This document shows, in pieces, positions 1 through 4,676 of a stretch of 7,401 bases of DNA. This stretch comes from Streptomyces sp. NBS 14/10 (GTDB taxonomy: Bacteria; Actinomycetota; Actinomycetes; Streptomycetales; Streptomycetaceae), in NCBI RefSeq assembly GCF_002224125.1, contig NZ_NCSM01000091.1, forward strand, positions 1-7,401, in the 5' to 3' direction. Below the pieces are notes generated by a model that was not told the DNA's origin, did not search any database, and saw only the letters and a list, made by a program, of their open reading frames with translations. Made by a program: the position numbers and the translations under genes. Each line of letters opens with the position of its first letter. Positions within the stretch are counted from its first letter, which is position 1.

Positions 1-48
1 GTCAGATAAACGACAAGCTGAGAGGGGCCGGGTTCATGGGGTGGTTGC

Positions 49-72
49 AACACCTCAGCTCAGCGAGGTGTT
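49..72 (+). promoter_or_regulatory. Hairpin masking the transposase ribosome binding site
   Basis: Two perfect 8-base arms, AACACCTC (49-56) and GAGGTGTT (65-72), flank an 8-base loop. The right arm contains GAGG (65-68), the only Shine-Dalgarno-like sequence before the ATG at 74 (spacing 5). Folding would hide the site. Insertion sequences often use such structures to stop readthrough transcripts from a neighbouring gene driving transposase synthesis; that this one does so is inference. The pairing itself is read directly from the sequence. Confidence 0.5.
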
Positions 73-73
73 C

Positions 74-329
74 ATGGCCCGTCGACGGCCTCCTTTGCCC
101 AAGTCGTTCCGTGTTCCTTTCTGGGAAGCCGTTCGGCGGGGTCTGACCGTGACCGCGGCCTCCAAAGCGGCTGGGGTGTCGGAGGTGACCGGTGCGAAGT
201 GGTTCAGGGAAGCTGGCGGGGTGTGCCCGCCCCCGCCGCCCTCCCGGCCCTCACGCAGCCTGTCCTTCCCCGAGCGGGAGGAGATCGCTTTGGGCCTGGC
301 CCGGGGCGCACCATCGCCGCCACGCTGGG
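74..329 (+). pseudogene. IS30-type transposase, N-terminal remnant with frameshift
   Basis: From the ATG at 74 the frame reads MARRRPPLPKSFRVPFWEAV, then a helix-turn-helix-like stretch (GLTVTAASKAAGVSEVTGAKWF) and SFPEREEIALGLARG. This matches the N-terminal region of actinobacterial IS30-family transposases, whose two helix-turn-helix segments bind the element ends. After LARG (about 300-305) homology moves to another forward frame, which reads RTIAATLG. That is what one lost G in the GGGG run near 302-305 would cause. Homology stops near 329, where an unrelated antisense gene fragment begins, so the catalytic DDE domain is absent. An in-frame GTG at 41 exists, but the ATG at 74 has the better ribosome binding site (GAGG at 65-68). 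The product cannot be an active transposase. Confidence 0.6.
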
Positions 330-467
330 CCCGAGGAGGTTGGTCCCGGTCGCTGTCAAAGGTCGGTGGGCGTCGTATTCGGACAAGCCGTCGAGTTTCC
401 AGAGCAGCGCCTTGCGGTCCTGCCGCAGTCTCTCGTGCAGGTTGTCTTTCGCGAATTCGTCGATCAT
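330..467 (-). pseudogene. DinB-fold (DUF664-like) protein, N-terminal fragment
   Basis: On the reverse strand an ATG at 467-465 opens a frame starting MIDEFAKDNLHERLRQDRKA and continuing LLWKLDGLSEYDAHRPLTAT, then GTNLLG. This is the familiar N-terminus of actinobacterial DinB superfamily/DUF664 proteins, four-helix bundles often linked to mycothiol-dependent or metal-dependent chemistry. About 46 residues match. The frame then runs into sequence antisense to the transposase remnant, so at least two thirds of the usual protein of roughly 170 residues is missing, including most metal-ligand histidines. No good Shine-Dalgarno sequence precedes the start. It is most likely a relic left by a rearrangement that joined it to the insertion-sequence fragment. 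The identification rests on remembered family sequence, not a search. Confidence 0.5.
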
Positions 468-540
468 GCGGCGTGAGCCTGCCGTGGGCTGCTCGTGGTC
501 TCAAGATCCGTACGTGGTCCGCAACGACTGGCAGAGCCGA

Positions 541-600
541 GGCCTGGCCATGGCCGCCGCCCTGACCCGCTACAAGAAGCTCGCGAAACTTGCCACGTGA
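541..600 (+). pseudogene. Possible C-terminal tail of an IS5-type transposase
   Basis: The frame ending at the TGA at 598-600 reads GLAMAAALTRYKKLAKLAT. It resembles the last residues of a group of Streptomyces IS5-like transposases, which end in a phrase of the type LAFLGLAAALCCYKRL followed by a short basic tail. Nothing upstream in this frame (about 468-540) looks like the preceding catalytic DDE region, so only the tail would remain. The match is short and based on memory, so it could be coincidental. Confidence 0.3.
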
Positions 601-963
601 GACAACCTCTCAGCCGCCTTTCCCCCGGCGCCGCAGGAACATTACTCCTCCGCAACGCAAAGTGGCACGGCCGTTCAAGCCTGCCTTGACCGTTGAGGAC
701 ACTGACCGCGAGAACGGCCATGCCTACCAGCGCGAGTCGGACCGCTTTGGTGCCGAAGCGACCGAAAGGCACGGAAGCCAGATCGACGGATTGCAGCCCG
801 ACGGTGGTCTGCGTGATGATAGGGATGGTGGAAAGAACCAGTTGCGCGTCAGGAGTTACACTAATGCTTATCGGCAATCGATTGGAACTTCTCAAGCTTG
901 CCAAGGCTATGCGGGAATCATTGCGGATCCGTTCATGGCCAGACTAGAAGATGGGCGACATTT
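601..963. other. Stretch without a recognisable gene
   Basis: No frame here resembles a known family. A reverse-strand frame covers most of it (464-904) and contains one hydrophobic run (AVRLALVGMAVLAVSVLNG, near 700-755). It lacks a convincing ribosome binding site and runs through the fragments to its left, so I do not call it a gene. Base composition falls towards the right, nearer to that of the gene starting at 964. The only feature I separate out is the short ORF at 864-947. The stretch probably includes the 5' untranslated region and promoter of the 964 gene, but I see no clear -35/-10 pair. Confidence 0.4.
864..947 (+). CDS. Short ORF (27 codons), possible leader peptide or gene remnant
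   Basis: ATG at 864 is preceded by AGGAG (851-855) with an 8-base gap, one of the best ribosome binding sites in the window. The frame reads MLIGNRLELLKLAKAMRESL and ends at TAG (945-947), 16 bases before the ATG of the sensor-phosphatase gene. Translation could therefore couple to that gene, whose own ribosome binding site is poor. The sequence is basic and helical-looking and loosely recalls the first helix of Xre-type regulators (IGxRLxxLRKAxG), but it is too short to be a domain. It may be a translated leader peptide, the truncated start of a lost gene, or chance. I do not recognise it. Confidence 0.3.
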   Translation: MLIGNRLELLKLAKAMRESLRIRSWPD

Positions 964-3123
964 ATGAAATCGGTCGCGAAGTACTGCACAAATCCAGTTC
1001 ACCACGTCACATTCGGTGCTCGCCTATGTTGTGCTGGAGTCGATAGTAATACGCCGCTCATCCCTACCAACGGCAAGTGGCGCGAGGCGAAGGTGAAGGC
1101 CACACAAGAGGTCGGCGAGCGCCCCAACACCTCAGCTGCCGCGTTGCTCCCTAGCGGAACCCGTATTCTCGGCGTGGTGGCGCGAGACATGCACAACCCG
1201 TTCTTCGCGGAAGTCGTCGACGGAATTCGTGAGGCGGCACATAATGCTGGATATCGCATTCTCATCACTACCGGGCTGCGGCGACCAGAAGTCGAGGTCG
1301 AATCAATCGAGACCTTTCGCGAACTCAGCGTAGATGGGATCATAATTGCCTCCCCGCTGGTGGCTGACACCCAACTCGACTCCATTGGTGAGACTATTCC
1401 AATGGTTGCCGTCGGTCGGGAACTCGAATCGACCGTTTTGGATTCGGTGCACACCGACGAGTACCTTGGTGCTCGGCTAGCTGTGGAGCACCTCCAAAGT
1501 CTTGGCCATAGAGATATTGCGCACATTGATATGACCGAGGGCGCAGAGAACACCAGCACTATCCGTCGGCGCGCCGGTTACTGCGACGCCATGCGCGACG
1601 CTGGGCTAACCGCATTCATACGTAGTGCACGAGCAGGTCCGGAGCATGACGGCGGTGCTGCTTTTCGACGCATCCTCGACGAAGGCCGGGTGCCTACCGC
1701 GCTTTTCGTCTACAACGACGTAGCGGCACTCGCAGCGCAAAACCAGTGTGTGCGCTCTGGATTTCAGATTCCCGAGGATATATCACTCGTCGGCTACGAT
1801 AATACATTTCTCGCCGATCTCGAACACGTGTCACTCACGTCTGTTGACCAGCAGGCTCGCTATATGGGTCGTCTTGCTGTCCAATTCATACTCGAGCGTT
1901 TCAAGGGGCGAACGAGCCCTCGCCACGAGATCGTCACCCCGACCCTCGTCGCTCGCGACAGCACGGCCCGACACTCTATCCGTGAGCGGAGGGCTGCCCT
2001 CACACTGCAGCACAGTCTGCTGCCACGTGGGCTGGCAGCCGGGGCAGCGTTGGCTGTGGTCTCGCGCTACCTGCCAGCGAACGCCCCGAGCTCCGTAGGG
2101 GGAGACTGGTTCGATGTGATCCCCCTGTCCGGAGCTCGCGTCGCCCTTGCTGTGGGGGACGTGGTCGGCCACGGTACCAATGCAGCTGCTGCCATGGGCC
2201 TGCTCCGGACGGCGGTGCGTACACTGGCCGCTTTGGATCTTCCTCCTGATGAACTTCTGGCCCATCTGGACGACCTGGTCATCAGTCTTGGCGAGCAGAG
2301 AAGTGCGGAGAGGGCGGTCGAAAGCGAGCAGCACGTTGTAGGCACGAATATCCTGGGAGCCACCTGCCTGTACGCCATCTACGACCCTGTCACCGAGTCC
2401 TGTACTTTGGCCAGGGCTGGCCACCCACCGCCGGCTATTGTTGCTACCGACGGCACTGTCACTTTCCTCGATCTGCCAGCCGGGCCACCGCTCGGGCTAG
2501 GATTTTTGCCCTTCGGATCCGTCGAGCTGGAACTACCCGAGGGCGCACTGCTCGCTCTCTTCACCATTGGCCTTGTCCGGGCTGCTGAGTGGGAAATCGA
2601 CGTTGGACTTTCACGCCTTGCCGAAGCCCTGGCCTGCCCCGGCCCGACCCTGGACGACGTGTGCGACAATGTCGTCTCTACCATGATGAGTGGTTCACCT
2701 CCGCACGACGCCGCGCTGCTCGTAGCTCGTGCCCGCGGCCTGAATTCCTCGCAGGTCGCCACTTGGGACTTGATCAGCGACCCGACTATCGTCGCGAGTG
2801 CCCGTGGCTTGACTAGCCGTAAGCTCACCGAATGGGGCCTAGAAGAGCTGCAGTTCACCACCGAATTGATCGTCAGTGAACTCGTCACGAATGCCATCCG
2901 CTACGGCAGCGCACCTATCCGTCTACGGCTGATCCATCAACACTCCCTGATCTGTGAAGTCTCCGACGCCAGCAGCACCTCGCCCCGAATGCGTCATGCC
3001 CGCACCACTGATGAGGGCGGCAGAGGCCTGCTCATAGTTGCACGGCTCACCCAGAGGTGGGGCACTCGATACACCGCGACCGGAAAGATCGTCTGGGCAG
3101 AGTGTGCGATGGAGGCATCTTGA
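964..3123 (+). CDS. Fused LacI-type sensor, SpoIIE/PP2C phosphatase and GHKL ATPase regulator
   Basis: A 719-residue protein from ATG 964, with three parts in one frame. Residues 68-333 are a LacI/GalR effector-binding domain (ILGVVARDMHNPFFAEVVDG, DGIIIAS, GHRDIAHID, IPEDISLVGYDN). Residues 15-67 align with a LacI DNA-binding head and hinge (NGK at 36-38, RPNTSAAAL at 53-61), but the recognition helix is degenerate and a few residues are missing. Residues 351-590 are a SpoIIE/PP2C phosphatase: GGDWFD (379-384) and GDVVGHG (398-404) are kept, but the usual TDGLVE reads TIGLVR (534-539) and DD-ALL reads HDAALL (581-586). Residues 597-719 are an RsbW-like ATPase with N-box E634...N643, D668 and DEGGRG (683-688). 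No transmembrane segment is visible, so it is probably cytosolic. It plausibly senses a sugar-like ligand and acts on an anti-sigma/anti-anti-sigma pathway; no partner gene lies nearby. The start is uncertain: TTG 898 and GTG 1093 are in frame, and GTG 1093 (GAGG at 1084-1087) would omit the DNA-binding head. Many A/T-ending codons in the LacI part contrast with the helicase gene. Confidence 0.85.
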   Translation: MKSVAKYCTNPVHHVTFGARLCCAGVDSNTPLIPTNGKWREAKVKATQEVGERPNTSAAALLPSGTRILGVVARDMHNPFFAEVVDGIREAAHNAGYRILITTGLRRPEVEVESIETFRELSVDGIIIASPLVADTQLDSIGETIPMVAVGRELESTVLDSVHTDEYLGARLAVEHLQSLGHRDIAHIDMTEGAENTSTIRRRAGYCDAMRDAGLTAFIRSARAGPEHDGGAAFRRILDEGRVPTALFVYNDVAALAAQNQCVRSGFQIPEDISLVGYDNTFLADLEHVSLTSVDQQARYMGRLAVQFILERFKGRTSPRHEIVTPTLVARDSTARHSIRERRAALTLQHSLLPRGLAAGAALAVVSRYLPANAPSSVGGDWFDVIPLSGARVALAVGDVVGHGTNAAAAMGLLRTAVRTLAALDLPPDELLAHLDDLVISLGEQRSAERAVESEQHVVGTNILGATCLYAIYDPVTESCTLARAGHPPPAIVATDGTVTFLDLPAGPPLGLGFLPFGSVELELPEGALLALFTIGLVRAAEWEIDVGLSRLAEALACPGPTLDDVCDNVVSTMMSGSPPHDAALLVARARGLNSSQVATWDLISDPTIVASARGLTSRKLTEWGLEELQFTTELIVSELVTNAIRYGSAPIRLRLIHQHSLICEVSDASSTSPRMRHARTTDEGGRGLLIVARLTQRWGTRYTATGKIVWAECAMEAS

Positions 3124-3130
3124 TGTATTC

Positions 3131-3208
3131 CCGGCACAGAGCCGGAGGGAGTTCGGAGATTATTTCTGGACTGGAAGACCCTGCTGCAACTCCCCAGTGA
3201 GGTCTTCC
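3131..3208 (+). terminator. Two hairpins just after the fusion gene, possible terminator
   Basis: Eight bases after the TGA at 3121-3123 there is a short perfect hairpin, CCGGC (3131-3135) with GCCGG (3141-3145) around a 5-base loop. Further on, GGAAGACC (3173-3180) pairs perfectly with GGTCTTCC (3201-3208) across 20 bases. Neither is followed by a T-run, but actinomycete terminators often lack one. The position fits a terminator; the short first stem and long second loop make it a weak one. Confidence 0.3.
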
Positions 3209-3230
3209 CTCAACGCGCCCTACCCGGAAG

Positions 3231-3250
3231 TCACTGAGATCTCTCAGTGA
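3231..3250. repeat. Perfect 9-bp inverted repeat, operator-like
   Basis: TCACTGAGA (3231-3239) and TCTCAGTGA (3242-3250) are perfect reverse complements separated by only two bases, giving a near-continuous dyad. Its right half with the following bases, CAGTGAGG (3245-3252), also occurs as a direct copy at 3195-3202. A tight dyad with an extra half-site is what a dimeric repressor site looks like, and such a short loop makes it a poor RNA hairpin. No intact gene follows closely, however: the next ORF is the glycosyltransferase relic at 3388. It may have regulated a gene now lost, or be a mobile-element end. Confidence 0.35.
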
Positions 3251-3387
3251 GGCCGCCGATCGGGAGACAGCAACCTTGGCCACAACGCACAAGGTTCCCG
3301 CGCCGTTGAGGGAGGTGTTTCGAATTCTCAACACATCGGCGCAGCGGCCTTGTTGGTTCCTCATCCTGTTGCACTCAAAAGGCGGAT

Positions 3388-3816
3388 GTGCTCTTGTCCC
3401 AATTCGAGAACGTGCCTGTGGTGGCGGGGCTCGCGCGGGACCGTCTCATACCCCTGGCCGTGATCTGCCACGACAACTTCCCCACGAGCTTCCACAACGT
3501 GGCGGGCGCTGATCTCGTCGTGTACAGCAGCGAGTGGATTAGGCGGGACGGTGAGATCTTCTATGCCCGTTATCCACGGGAGTTCCTGCGCAGGAACAGC
3601 ATCGTCGTCCGGCCGCCGGTGATCGCGGCGGAGTACCGCACGGAGCCGGGCGACTGCGCGACCCTGGTCAATCTCAACTCGGACAAGGGCGGCGAGCTGT
3701 TCTGGCAGATCGCCGCATGGACCCCGGACTGGAAGTTCCTCGGCCTTGCCGGCCTTCGGATCAGACGAGGGGGCGCCAAGACGATGCGTGGCACGCAGAA
3801 GGGAGCCTGTGAGTAG
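3388..3816 (+). pseudogene. Glycosyltransferase (GT4-like), internal fragment
   Basis: The frame (142 codons from GTG 3388, stop at 3814-3816) contains landmarks of GT4-like actinobacterial glycosyltransferases: the end of the N-terminal Rossmann domain (PLAVICHDNFP, residues 22-32), DLVVYSSEW (42-50), and the interdomain stretch IVVRPPV (72-78) followed by TLVNLNSDKGGELFW (92-106). These enzymes move a sugar from a nucleotide donor to an acceptor. The fragment lacks both the true N-terminus and the C-terminal donor-binding half. Recognisable sequence starts about 3382 and ends about 3751 (WKFLGLAG); the remaining 20 residues look unrelated. No ribosome binding site is evident at 3388, and upstream in the same frame I see only a stop at 3307 and non-homologous sequence. 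It is a relic unlikely to be functional. Confidence 0.6.
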
Positions 3817-3981
3817 TTGGCTCCTGTGGGTGACGAAGCCCTGGGCAGGCGTACGGGCAGTGCGGTCATAAGGTGACCGGTGGGACGGCGCGGAGCTCAA
3901 CGGCCCGGGACCGGGCGCCCAGGCCGCGATATTATGGCGGGCCTGATGTCCACGGTTCATGATTTGGCAGGAGCGCCGCGC

Positions 3982-4224
3982 GTGCCTGAGGACCCCATAG
4001 CTCAGGGTGAGCTTCATGCTCTCACTCGTCGTACTGTGGCGGTCGAAGACCGTGTGGAGTCTCTGCAGGAGCAGACGAGTGGCGACTTCGTTGCCGTCGT
4101 CGAGGGTCAGGAGGCTCTCCGTCGCGAGGTACGGGACGGCTTCGCCAGGCTCGATGCTCGCTTCGATGCCCTGGAGCAGAGGATGGAACGCAACCAGGCG
4201 CAGATGATCGAGCTTCTTGCGTAG
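3982..4224 (+). CDS. Small predicted coiled-coil protein
   Basis: From GTG 3982 the gene encodes 80 residues. I chose this start because AGGAG (3969-3973) lies 8 bases upstream; the in-frame ATGs at 3934 and 3946 have no such site. The chain is dominated by charged heptads: LTRRTVAVEDRVESLQEQTS, then ALRREVRDGFARLDARFDAL and EQRMERNQAQMIELLA. This predicts one long amphipathic helix, broken near SGDF (about residue 33), probably forming a dimeric or higher coiled coil. No signal peptide or membrane segment is seen. Similar short coiled-coil proteins of unknown function are common in Streptomyces accessory DNA. The TAG stop is followed in frame by LVGKRPDGI and a second stop at 4249-4251, which could be the original C-terminus. 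Confidence 0.55.
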   Translation: MPEDPIAQGELHALTRRTVAVEDRVESLQEQTSGDFVAVVEGQEALRREVRDGFARLDARFDALEQRMERNQAQMIELLA

Positions 4225-4676
4225 CTGGTCGGCAAGCGCCCGGATGGCATCTGAGCTCAGGACGCTGTCCTCTTCGTCTCTTCGTCGCTGGCGTCTTCTC
4301 CTCGCTGGTCTTCTTCTTGACCAGGCCTTCTTCTGGGGGCGCATTGGGTGTACTTCGGCCTTGTCGGCGCTCTTGCCGCAGGCCTCTTTCGCGGCCGCAC
4401 GCTGTCCCGGAGGGTGGCCATCATCAGACCGGGAAGCCAGGACTGACCAAGGAGCCCGTGGCAACCGATACCAGCTATAGGGCCCTGCCGACGCGGTTCA
4501 AGCCCGTCGCGTCCGGGGATATGGTGCTCAACGTCGAGGAGTCCGCACTGCACGAGCTGCTACCAAGTGGATGCACATTGCGCGTCAAAGTGTGAGATCT
4601 ACCCCGCTCCAGCTCGCTCACGTGCGGGAGGATGAATTCCGCCGACTGTCCCTGTCGTGAGTTGAGGTTGTACGTC
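4225..4676. other. Spacer without a convincing gene, including a pyrimidine-rich tract
   Basis: The upper strand from about 4266 to 4335 is rich in CTT/TCTTC units; the opposite strand would encode Lys/Arg/Glu-rich sequence in any frame, so the open frames there are compositional. A 6-bp hairpin (CTGGTC 4305-4310 with GACCAG 4319-4324) lies inside the tract and could end transcription of the coiled-coil gene. A 45-codon frame from GTG 4458 to 4595 (VATDTSYRALPTRFKPVASG then DMVLNVEESALHELLP) reads like real protein, but GGAG lies only 3 bases before its start and I recognise no family. The helicase promoter should lie near 4580-4660; I cannot pick out clear promoter hexamers. Confidence 0.35.
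4664..4667 (+). promoter_or_regulatory. Ribosome binding site deciding the helicase start
   Basis: GAGG at 4664-4667 lies 9 bases before ATG 4677. The upstream in-frame ATG at 4632 has GGGAGG directly abutting it, with no room for normal ribosome placement, and the 15 extra residues it would add (MNSADCPCRELRLYV) do not look like the protein's start. I therefore prefer 4677. Confidence 0.55.

Noticed and set aside
464..904. A reverse-strand frame with a hydrophobic run that might be a membrane protein.
   Set aside because: It has no ribosome binding site, no family resemblance, and an implausible Arg/Cys/Ser-rich remainder running over the transposase-tail fragment.
49..1137. A 13-base identical repeat, CAACACCTCAGCT, at 48-60 and 1125-1137.
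   Set aside because: A match of this length is about what chance gives in a window this size; the second copy is inside coding sequence and no flanking structure is shared.
1831..2424. A reverse-strand open frame inside the regulator gene.
   Set aside because: It overlaps the join between the sensor and phosphatase domains, both clearly coded forward; it has no motif.
3361..4464. A 367-codon reverse-strand open frame.
   Set aside because: It lies opposite the glycosyltransferase relic and the coiled-coil gene, both of which have recognisable forward-strand sequence; the Arg-rich part comes from the pyrimidine-rich tract.
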